Source of the DNA: Halorientalis persicus
Lineage (GTDB): Archaea; Halobacteriota; Halobacteria; Halobacteriales; Haloarculaceae
Direction: 5' to 3'
Assembly: GCF_900110215.1 (NCBI RefSeq)
Contig: NZ_FOCX01000006.1
Coordinates: forward strand, 124,001 to 188,000
Length of the DNA: 64,000 bases
The notes under the pieces were generated by a model. That model was given only the letters and a program-made list of their open reading frames with translations, did no database searches and had not been told where the DNA came from. Positions within the stretch are counted from its first letter, which is position 1, and every line of letters begins with the position of its first letter. Position numbers and translations under genes: made by a program. This document shows positions 24,815 to 31,593 of this stretch, piece by piece.

Positions 24815-26719
24815 ATGACAGACCTAATGTGGCGCATCGCTGGTGGCTCCGGCGACGGGATCGATTCCACGAGCCAGAACTTCGCCAAGGCCCTGATGCG
24901 CGCGGGACTCGACGTATTCACGCACCGACACTACCCCTCACGGATCCGGGGCGGCCACACCTACGTGGAGGTACGGGCCGACGAAGACCCCGTCCGGTCC
25001 CGGGGCAACGGCTTCAACTTCCTGCTGGCGCTGGGCGACAGCTTCGCCCGCAACCCACAGGAAGGGACCGACACCGTCTACGGGAACGAGCAGATCAAGC
25101 CCCTCGCGGAGAACTTAGACGACCTCAACGAGGGCGGCGTGATCGTCTACGACGAGGGGTTACTCGACGAGGAGACCTTAGAACGTGCCGACCTCGACCT
25201 CGAAGCGAGGGCCGAGGAGAACGACTGGCACGTCTACCCCCTCGACCTGCGCGGCCTAGCCCGCGAACACGGGCGCGAGGTGATGCGAAACACCGCCGGC
25301 GTGGGCGCGACCGCCGCCTTGCTCGACATGGACCTCGACCACATCGAGGACCTGATGGAAGACGCCATGACCGGCGACGTGCTGGAGGCGAACCTCGACA
25401 TCCTCGAACGCGCCTACGACTCGGTACGCGAGGAGTACGAGATCTCCCACGACCTCCGGGTCCCCACCGGCGACCACGACGAGCAGCAGGTGCTCATGTC
25501 CGGGAGCAACGCCGTCGCCTACGGCGCGATCGACGAGGGCTGCCGGTTCATCTCGGGCTACCCGATGACTCCCTGGACCGACGTGTTCACGATTCTCTCC
25601 CAGCATCTCCCCAAGTTCGGCGGCATCGCCGAACAGGTCGAAGACGAGATCGCCGCGGCGTCGCTGGCCGTGGGAGCCTCCCACGCCGGCGTCAAGGCCA
25701 TGTCCGGGTCCTCCGGTGGCGGGTTCGCGCTGATGTCCGAACCGCTCGGGCTGGCGGAGATGACCGAGACGCCCATCGTGTTGATCGAGGCGATGCGGGC
25801 CGGCCCCTCGACGGGGATGCCGACCAAACCCGAACAGGCCGACCTCGAACACATCCTCTACACGAGTCAGGGCGACTCCTGTCGAGTCGTGTTCGCGCCC
25901 GCCAACGTCCGGGAGTGTTACGAGCAGACCCGCGCGGCCTTCCGGCTGGCCTACGAGTATCAGCTTCCGGCCATCGTGATCATCGATCAGAAACTCTCCG
26001 GGGAGATGCGCAACGTCGACGAGTCCTTCTTCGACCGGGAGCCAAACGCCGACCCGGGGAGCGTCCTCACCGAGGACGAGATCCGCGAGGCGGCCCACCA
26101 CGAGTCGGGGAAGTTCAAACGCTACCAGCACGACGCCGAGAACGGGGCCAGTCCGCGCTCGATCCCCGGACAGAAGGACGGCCGCTTCCTCGCGTCGGGC
26201 AACGAGCACACGCCGGAGGGCCACATCAGCGAGAGTCCGACCAACCGGGTCGCCCAGATGGACCGCCGGATGTCGAAACTCGACTCCATCCGCGAGGAAC
26301 TCGACGGCGGCGACGAGTCCCACCAGACCCACTACGGCCCTGACGACGCCGACTACGGCCTGCTGGTGTGGGGCAGTCAGCAGGACACCGTCTTCGAGGC
26401 CGTCGACCAGCTCAACGAGGCCGGCGGGTCCGTGAAGGCACTCGGCGTCAGCGACCTCATGCCCTACCCCGAAGACGAGGTCTCGGCCTTCCTCGAATCG
26501 GTCGAGTCCTGTCTCGTCGTCGAGATGAACGCCTCGGCGCAGTTCCGGGGGCTGACCCAGAAGGAACTCGGTCGGTTCGGACCGAAACTCAACAGCCTCC
26601 TGAAGTACAACGGCGAGCCCTTCGAGCCCTACGAGGTCGTCGAGGGGTTCGAGCGCATCGTCTCCCGGGACGCCGCGATCCCGGAGGGAACGAAGTTCGT
26701 CCCCGCGGCAGGTGACTAA
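24815..26719 (+). CDS. korA: 2-oxoacid:ferredoxin oxidoreductase, alpha (gamma-alpha fused) subunit
   Basis: A protein of 634 residues. The N-terminal gamma-type domain (about 1-190) carries the GGSGDGIDSTSQNFAKAL motif. It is fused to the pyrimidine-binding alpha domain (from about 220) with YPMTPWTD and SHAGVKAMSGSSGGGF, and a C-terminal domain (about 505-634). With the beta subunit it performs CoA-dependent oxidative decarboxylation of a 2-oxoacid and reduces ferredoxin. Haloarchaea have pyruvate and 2-oxoglutarate versions; the two-subunit form with this alpha fusion is the 2-oxoglutarate-like type, but substrate is inferred. It is followed 2 bases later by korB. Confidence 0.87.
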   Translation: MTDLMWRIAGGSGDGIDSTSQNFAKALMRAGLDVFTHRHYPSRIRGGHTYVEVRADEDPVRSRGNGFNFLLALGDSFARNPQEGTDTVYGNEQIKPLAENLDDLNEGGVIVYDEGLLDEETLERADLDLEARAEENDWHVYPLDLRGLAREHGREVMRNTAGVGATAALLDMDLDHIEDLMEDAMTGDVLEANLDILERAYDSVREEYEISHDLRVPTGDHDEQQVLMSGSNAVAYGAIDEGCRFISGYPMTPWTDVFTILSQHLPKFGGIAEQVEDEIAAASLAVGASHAGVKAMSGSSGGGFALMSEPLGLAEMTETPIVLIEAMRAGPSTGMPTKPEQADLEHILYTSQGDSCRVVFAPANVRECYEQTRAAFRLAYEYQLPAIVIIDQKLSGEMRNVDESFFDREPNADPGSVLTEDEIREAAHHESGKFKRYQHDAENGASPRSIPGQKDGRFLASGNEHTPEGHISESPTNRVAQMDRRMSKLDSIREELDGGDESHQTHYGPDDADYGLLVWGSQQDTVFEAVDQLNEAGGSVKALGVSDLMPYPEDEVSAFLESVESCLVVEMNASAQFRGLTQKELGRFGPKLNSLLKYNGEPFEPYEVVEGFERIVSRDAAIPEGTKFVPAAGD

Positions 26720-26721
26720 TC

Positions 26722-27657
26722 ATGAGTGTATTCAGTGCGATCGGCGAGGAACGGGAGATCGACCGCGACGAGTTCACACCCGGCATCGAACCGCAGGCCA
26801 CGTGGTGTCCGGGCTGTGGCGACTTCGGCGTCCTGAAGGCGCTGAAACAGGCCATGCCCGAGGTGGGCCGGACGCCCGACGAGACCCTTCTCGTGACGGG
26901 CATCGGCTGTTCGGGCAAGCTCTCCTCCTATTTCGAGAGCTACGGCTTCCACAGCATCCACGGGCGCTCCCTGCCGGTGGCCCGGGCCGCCAAGCTGGCC
27001 AACCCCGGTCTCGAAGTCATCGCGGCCGGTGGCGACGGCGACGGCTACGGCATCGGCGGCAACCACTTCATGCACACTGCCCGGGAGAACCACGACATCA
27101 CCTACATCGTGTTCAACAACGAGATCTTCGGGCTGACGAAGGGCCAGACTTCCCCGACCAGTCCGAAAGGGCACAAGTCAAAGACCCAGCCACACGGCAG
27201 CGCCAAGGACCCCGTGCGACCCATGTCGCTGTCGCTGGCGTCGGGGTCGTCCTACATCGCCCGCACGGCGGCGGTCAACCCGAACCAGGCAAAGGAGATC
27301 CTGATCGAGGCCATCGAACACGACGGGTTCGCCCACGTCGACTTCCTCACGCAGTGTCCCACCTGGAACAAGGACGCAAAGCAGTACGTCCCCTACACCG
27401 ACGTGCAGGACTCCGATGAGTTCGACTTCGACGTGACCGACCGGCGCGAGGCCGCCGACGCGATGTACGACGCCGAGTCCCGCCTCTACGAGGGTGAGGT
27501 CCTCACTGGCCGGTTCTACGTCGACGAGGAACGGCCGTCCTACACCGAGGAGAAACAGGCCACCGACGAGATGCCTGAAGCCCCCCTCGCGGAGCGGTAT
27601 CTCGACGAGGACAGCGAGTGGGAGCGCTCGGCCGACCTGCTCCACCACCACCGCTGA
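26722..27657 (+). CDS. korB: 2-oxoacid:ferredoxin oxidoreductase, beta subunit
   Basis: A protein of 311 residues with the thiamine-diphosphate fold: WCPGCGDFGVLKAL near residue 31, GDGDGYGIGGNH near 103 and the cofactor/magnesium region NNEIFGLTKGQ. The CxxC and other cysteines (GIGCSGK, TQCPTWN) fit 4Fe-4S ligands of the family. It forms the catalytic complex with KorA. A GGTGA motif 5 nt before the ATG supports the start. A hairpin with a T run follows at 27705-27734. Confidence 0.88.
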   Translation: MSVFSAIGEEREIDRDEFTPGIEPQATWCPGCGDFGVLKALKQAMPEVGRTPDETLLVTGIGCSGKLSSYFESYGFHSIHGRSLPVARAAKLANPGLEVIAAGGDGDGYGIGGNHFMHTARENHDITYIVFNNEIFGLTKGQTSPTSPKGHKSKTQPHGSAKDPVRPMSLSLASGSSYIARTAAVNPNQAKEILIEAIEHDGFAHVDFLTQCPTWNKDAKQYVPYTDVQDSDEFDFDVTDRREAADAMYDAESRLYEGEVLTGRFYVDEERPSYTEEKQATDEMPEAPLAERYLDEDSEWERSADLLHHHR

Positions 27658-27704
27658 AATTCCGACGGCTTTCGGTTCGTGAGGCGAAATTTTCGGCCCC
27701 TTCG

Positions 27705-27734
27705 ACCCGTTTTCGGGTTCGGAAGATATTTTTT
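27705..27734 (+). terminator. Possible terminator of korAB (hairpin plus T run)
   Basis: ACCCG and CGGGT form a 5-bp stem around a TTTT loop (27705-27718). A T run lies at 27729-27734. The same T-rich stretch doubles as the promoter region of the next gene, so terminator function is only likely. Confidence 0.45.
27724..27734 (+). promoter_or_regulatory. TATA-like box of the Lrp regulator
   Basis: AGATATTTTTT lies about 25-30 nt before the ATG at 27757, fitting a leaderless transcript. Confidence 0.5.
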
Positions 27735-27756
27735 CTCGGACGCAAAACCTACCAGT

Positions 27757-28185
27757 ATGGCTGCCGAGTCCACGGAGGAGCGCATCCTGTCCGTCCTCGA
27801 AGAGGACGCACAGGCCTCCTACGCAGAGATTGCCGAGCGGGCCGACGTGTCCAAGCCTACGGTGCGCAAATACATCCAGCAACTCGAAGACGAGGGTGTG
27901 ATCGTGGGCTATTCAGCGGACGTGGACCCGAAGAAACTCGCCTCCAAGTCCATCGCCCTGGTGGGGATCGACGTGGAGAGCGAACGCTACGTCGAGGTGA
28001 CCCGGGAACTCAAAGAGATCGACGCCATCGACTCCCTCTACACGTCCAGTGGCGACCACACGCTGATGGCGGAGGTCCACGCTCCAGACGGTGACGCGCT
28101 GGGGGACGTGATCAACGAGGAAATCGTCGCCCGCGACGGCGTCGCCGCCGCTCACCCCTCCTTCCTCCAGGAACGGCTGAAGTAA
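27757..28185 (+). CDS. Lrp/AsnC family transcriptional regulator
   Basis: A protein of 142 residues: winged HTH (ERILSVLEEDAQASYAEIAERA, recognition segment KPTVRKYIQQL) and a C-terminal RAM domain (ALVGIDVESERYVEVTRELKEI...SGDHTLMAEVHA). It looks like the LrpA1/TrmB-independent haloarchaeal Lrp group. It stands between korAB and the DHH gene on the same strand. Two conserved RAM-domain glycines suggest amino-acid or small-molecule binding. It may regulate korAB. Confidence 0.87.
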   Translation: MAAESTEERILSVLEEDAQASYAEIAERADVSKPTVRKYIQQLEDEGVIVGYSADVDPKKLASKSIALVGIDVESERYVEVTRELKEIDAIDSLYTSSGDHTLMAEVHAPDGDALGDVINEEIVARDGVAAAHPSFLQERLK

Positions 28186-28213
28186 CCCGGCTCCGTGGAC
28201 GCGGTGCGTACTG

Positions 28214-28219
28214 TTTATA
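28214..28219 (+). promoter_or_regulatory. TATA box of the TrkA-N/DHH gene
   Basis: TTTATA begins 30 nt and ends 25 nt before the ATG at 28244. This is the clearest leaderless-promoter geometry in the window and fixes the start. Confidence 0.7.
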
Positions 28220-28243
28220 CCCGCTCGCCCGCCATTGCGAGAC

Positions 28244-29836
28244 ATGGATACCCGGCTGGTCGTGGGGTGTGGATCGGTCGGTTACGACCTCGTCTCGGCG
28301 CTCGCAGACAGGCCGGGCGAGGTGTCGGTTCTCGAAGCGAGCGAGCGGCGCGTCGAGCGCCTGCGCGAGGACGGCGTCGCCGCGACCCACGTGGAGTCCC
28401 TCGACGCCGCGACGCTTGCCGAACACGCCGACGGCGTCGACACGGTCGTCGTCGCGGGTGACGATCCCCGGGAGAACTACCGTCGGGCGACTGTCGCCAG
28501 CGAGGCCGTCCCCGACGCGATGCTCTTTGCCTTCGCGGGCCTCGAACCCGACGAAGCGATCCTCTCGGAGTTGCGCTCGCTGACGGACACGCTAGTCGAA
28601 CCGGGAGCTGTGACTGCCGACTTCCTGAGTCGCCGGATCGGTGACGAGGGGCTCCAGACCCGGAAGCTCCGCCAGGCGTTCTGGGAGGTCGAGGAACCGC
28701 TGGCCATCGTCGCTCACGACAATCCCGACCCGGACGCCATCGCGAGCGCGGTTGCACTCCAGCGGCTGGCAGCGGTGCTGGGCGTCGAGGCCGAAGTGTG
28801 TTACTACGGGCAGATCTCCCATCAGGAAAACCGTGCCTTCGTCAACCTCCTCGAGTTCGACCTCACCCGACTGGAGGACGACGCTGATCTCTCGCAATTC
28901 GGCGGGTTCGCGCTGGTCGATCACTCTCGCCCGGGTGTCAACGACCAGTTGCCCGAGGACACACCCGTCGACATCGTCATCGACCACCACCCGCCCCGGG
29001 CTCCGGTGGACGCCCGCTTCGTCGACCTCCGGAGCAACGTCGGCGCGACCAGCACCCTGCTGGTGCAGTACCTCGACCAGTTCGGTATCACCCTCGAGGA
29101 GGACGTGGCGACCGGCCTCCTGTTCGGTATCCGGATCGACACGAACGACTTCACGCGCGAGGTCTCGACGGCGGATTTCGAGGCGGCCGCGACGGTCGTC
29201 CGGACCGCGGACATGGGCGCGCTCGACCGGATCGAATCACCGTCGATCAGCGGCGGCACCTTCGAGACCATCGCGCGAGCCATCGGCAACCGCGACCGCC
29301 GCGGGCCGGTCCTGACCAGTTGCGTCGGCGAGTTGAACGACCGGGACGCGCTGGCCCAGGCCGCCGACCGCCTGCTGAATCTCGAGGGCGTGCAGGCGAC
29401 CGTCGTCTACGGCATCATCGACGGCGTGATCTACGTCTCCGGCCGCGCCCGCGGGACCGATCTCGACCTGGGCGAGACGTTACGCTCTGCGTTCGACCAG
29501 ATCGGGAGCGCCGGGGGCCACGCCGACATGGCCGGCGCACAGATCCCCGTCACCGACACCGCGCTGGACCCGGCCAGCGACGGCGACGCGCTCGATCGAA
29601 ACGACGACGGCGAGGACGCCGCGGCGGCAGTCGAGACCACAGACGCCGACGGGAGCCCTGACGAGACCGCTGTCGCGAACGGGGAAGACGAGAGCGTCGA
29701 CGGAGCCGAACTCGTCGATGATCTGGAGAAGTTCGTGGCCGAGCGGTTCTTCGAGGCGCTCCGGGAGCGGCCGCCGGGCGAGCGGACGGGGCTGATGCTC
29801 GGGGAGCCGTTCGCCGACGAGGGCTCGCACTGGTGA
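28244..29836 (+). CDS. TrkA-N/DHH/DHHA1 phosphoesterase
   Basis: A protein of 530 residues. Residues 1-125 are a Rossmann TrkA-N (RCK_N) domain with GCGSVGYDL at 9-17. The DHH domain follows: motif I NPDPDA (160-165), D226-H227, D247-H248-H249 and D299. Then comes the DHHA1 domain with GGHADMAGA (424-432). An acidic stretch (440-490) separates the last part. All metal-binding residues are present, so it is likely an active Mn-dependent phosphodiesterase. Such TrkA-N/DHH/DHHA1 proteins have been proposed as c-di-AMP or short-oligonucleotide phosphodiesterases. It is followed 42 bp later by a CBS/ParB-like gene. Confidence 0.87.
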   Translation: MDTRLVVGCGSVGYDLVSALADRPGEVSVLEASERRVERLREDGVAATHVESLDAATLAEHADGVDTVVVAGDDPRENYRRATVASEAVPDAMLFAFAGLEPDEAILSELRSLTDTLVEPGAVTADFLSRRIGDEGLQTRKLRQAFWEVEEPLAIVAHDNPDPDAIASAVALQRLAAVLGVEAEVCYYGQISHQENRAFVNLLEFDLTRLEDDADLSQFGGFALVDHSRPGVNDQLPEDTPVDIVIDHHPPRAPVDARFVDLRSNVGATSTLLVQYLDQFGITLEEDVATGLLFGIRIDTNDFTREVSTADFEAAATVVRTADMGALDRIESPSISGGTFETIARAIGNRDRRGPVLTSCVGELNDRDALAQAADRLLNLEGVQATVVYGIIDGVIYVSGRARGTDLDLGETLRSAFDQIGSAGGHADMAGAQIPVTDTALDPASDGDALDRNDDGEDAAAAVETTDADGSPDETAVANGEDESVDGAELVDDLEKFVAERFFEALRERPPGERTGLMLGEPFADEGSHW

Positions 29837-29878
29837 TCGTGGGGCCACACGCCGAAGGGGTTTTCCCGGCGCGGGGAG

Positions 29879-30697
29879 ATGTCACGGACGATGGATTCCG
29901 AGGACGAGAAGCCACGCGTCAAAGATTACATGACCCGAGACGTGGCGACCGTCTCGCCGGACGACACGGTCGAGACCGTCGCCCGTCGGATCGCCGACAG
30001 CGACGACACCCACAGCGGGTTCCCGGTCTGTGACGGCCGTCACGTCGAGGGGTTCGTCAGCGCCCGCGACCTCCTGCTCGCCGAGGACCACGAACCCATC
30101 TTCAAGGTCATGACACAGGATCTGCTGGTCGCGCATCCGGACATGAAGCTCAACGACGCCGGCCGCGTCATCCTCCGGTCGGGCATCCAGCGGCTCCCCG
30201 TCGTCGACGACGCCGGCAACCTCGTCGGGATCATCTCCAACGCCGACGTGATCCGCAGTCAGATCGAACGCGCCACGCCCGGCAAGGTGGACAAACTCCA
30301 GCGCACCCTCGAAACCATCCACGGCATCGAGGCCCGCGAGGACCGCCGCGAGGTCTCCCTGGAGAAACTCACGCCCACCCAGAGCCGGGTCTACGCCGAC
30401 GAACTGGAGGGCCGGCGCTACGAACTGGAGCGGGGGCTGGCCGAGCCTCTCGTCGTCATCGACAACGACGGGGAGTTCCTGCTGGCCGACGGTCACCACC
30501 GCGTCAAGGCCGCCGATAGCCTCGGAATCGACGAGATGGATGCCTACGTCATCGTCATCGACCAGCGGGTCGAACTCGGGATGGCCGAGACTGCACGGAA
30601 GGAGAATCTCGACTCCATCGACGACATCGAGGAAGTCGAGTACGCCCACCATCCGCTCGTGGAGACGACCAAGCGCCTGCAAGAAGACGAGGCCTGA
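29879..30697 (+). CDS. CBS-pair protein with ParB/Srx-like C-terminal domain
   Basis: A protein of 272 residues; ATG 29891 is an alternative start. Two CBS motifs occupy about 15-130 (VKDYMTRDVATVSPDDTV and AHPDMKLNDAGRVILRSG). A ParB/Srx-fold region follows at about 155-250: LEKLTPTQSRVY, PLVVID, DGHHRVKAADSL at 204-215. The nucleotide pocket motif is DGHHR rather than the GERR of partition proteins, so chromosome partition is unlikely. ParB-like serine kinases (archaeal SerK) share this fold. CBS pairs bind adenine nucleotides, so a nucleotide-controlled enzyme is possible. It follows the DHH gene by 42 bp. Confidence 0.8.
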   Translation: MSRTMDSEDEKPRVKDYMTRDVATVSPDDTVETVARRIADSDDTHSGFPVCDGRHVEGFVSARDLLLAEDHEPIFKVMTQDLLVAHPDMKLNDAGRVILRSGIQRLPVVDDAGNLVGIISNADVIRSQIERATPGKVDKLQRTLETIHGIEAREDRREVSLEKLTPTQSRVYADELEGRRYELERGLAEPLVVIDNDGEFLLADGHHRVKAADSLGIDEMDAYVIVIDQRVELGMAETARKENLDSIDDIEEVEYAHHPLVETTKRLQEDEA

Positions 30698-30753
30698 CGG
30701 GGCGTGTCGCCCCGTGGTTCTTTCATCGTTCGCCCGCTCTGTGGGCGCGTACC

Positions 30754-31521
30754 ATGGTAACCTACGAGCGTGACGGCCCGGTCGCGGTCGTCTCCATCGA
30801 CCGCCCGGACGCGAAACACGCCATCGACGGCGAGACGGCGCGGGAACTCCGGGCCGCCTGGGAACGGTTCGACGACGACGAGGACGCCGCCGTCGGCGTC
30901 CTGACCGGCGACGAGGAGACCTTCTCGGCCGGTGCGGATCTGGAGCAGATGGACCTCGAAGACGGCCCCGAGGGATGGCTCGGCTTCACCCGGACCACGG
31001 TCGACAAGCCGACCATCGCGGCCGTCGAGGGCCACTGTGTCGCTGGCGGGCTGGAGATGGCGCTGTGGTGCGACCTGCGCGTCGCGGGCGAGGGCGCGAC
31101 CTTCGGCTGTTTCGAGCGTCGGTTCGGCGTGCCGCTGGTCGACGGCGGCACCCAGCGGCTCCCCCGGGTCGTCGGACAGGGCCGAGCGCTGGAGATGATC
31201 CTCACGGGACGGCCGGTCGACGCCCCGGAGGCCCGCGAGTGGGGGCTGGTCAACCGCGTCGTCGAGGACGGGACGGCGCTGGACGCGGCCCGAGAGATGG
31301 CCGAGACGATCGCCGAGTTCCCCCAGCAGACCGTCCGGACGGATCGAGCAGCGGTGTACGACGGCGCGGGTCTCCCGCTGGAGGAGGGCCTGAAAGTCGA
31401 GGCCTGGCACGGGAGTCGATCGCTGTCGACAGCCCACGAGGGCGCGGAGCGCTTCGCCAGCGGCGAAGGCCGACACGGCGAGGGGATCGACGAGTCGGAC
31501 GACGGCGCTGGCGGGACCTGA
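30754..31521 (+). CDS. Enoyl-CoA hydratase/isomerase family protein
   Basis: A protein of 255 residues with the crotonase fold: oxyanion-hole segments ETFSAGADL near residue 50 and VEGHCVAGGLEMAL near 93, and the trimer-forming C-terminal helices. The second catalytic Glu region reads VPLVDGGTQRLPRVVG, where typical hydratases have a Glu. The missing acid suggests another activity (isomerase, hydrolase or a diverged hydratase). It is cytoplasmic and contributes to acyl-CoA metabolism. It is probably monocistronic. Confidence 0.85.
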   Translation: MVTYERDGPVAVVSIDRPDAKHAIDGETARELRAAWERFDDDEDAAVGVLTGDEETFSAGADLEQMDLEDGPEGWLGFTRTTVDKPTIAAVEGHCVAGGLEMALWCDLRVAGEGATFGCFERRFGVPLVDGGTQRLPRVVGQGRALEMILTGRPVDAPEAREWGLVNRVVEDGTALDAAREMAETIAEFPQQTVRTDRAAVYDGAGLPLEEGLKVEAWHGSRSLSTAHEGAERFASGEGRHGEGIDESDDGAGGT

Positions 31522-31560
31522 GACGGGAGCTGCCGTCCCGTCGACATCTCCGTTTGCGAA

Positions 31561-31568
31561 CTATTATG
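31561..31568 (+). promoter_or_regulatory. TATA-like box of the secreted beta-propeller gene
   Basis: CTATTATG lies 26-33 nt before the GTG at 31594 and supports that start as leaderless. The ATG inside it is in another frame. Confidence 0.5.
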
Positions 31569-31593
31569 CGTCGGCCGGAACTACACGCCGGGC

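Noticed and set aside
31566-31568. ATG as start of the secreted protein
   Set aside because: It is out of frame with the signal peptide; the GTG at 31594 is in frame.
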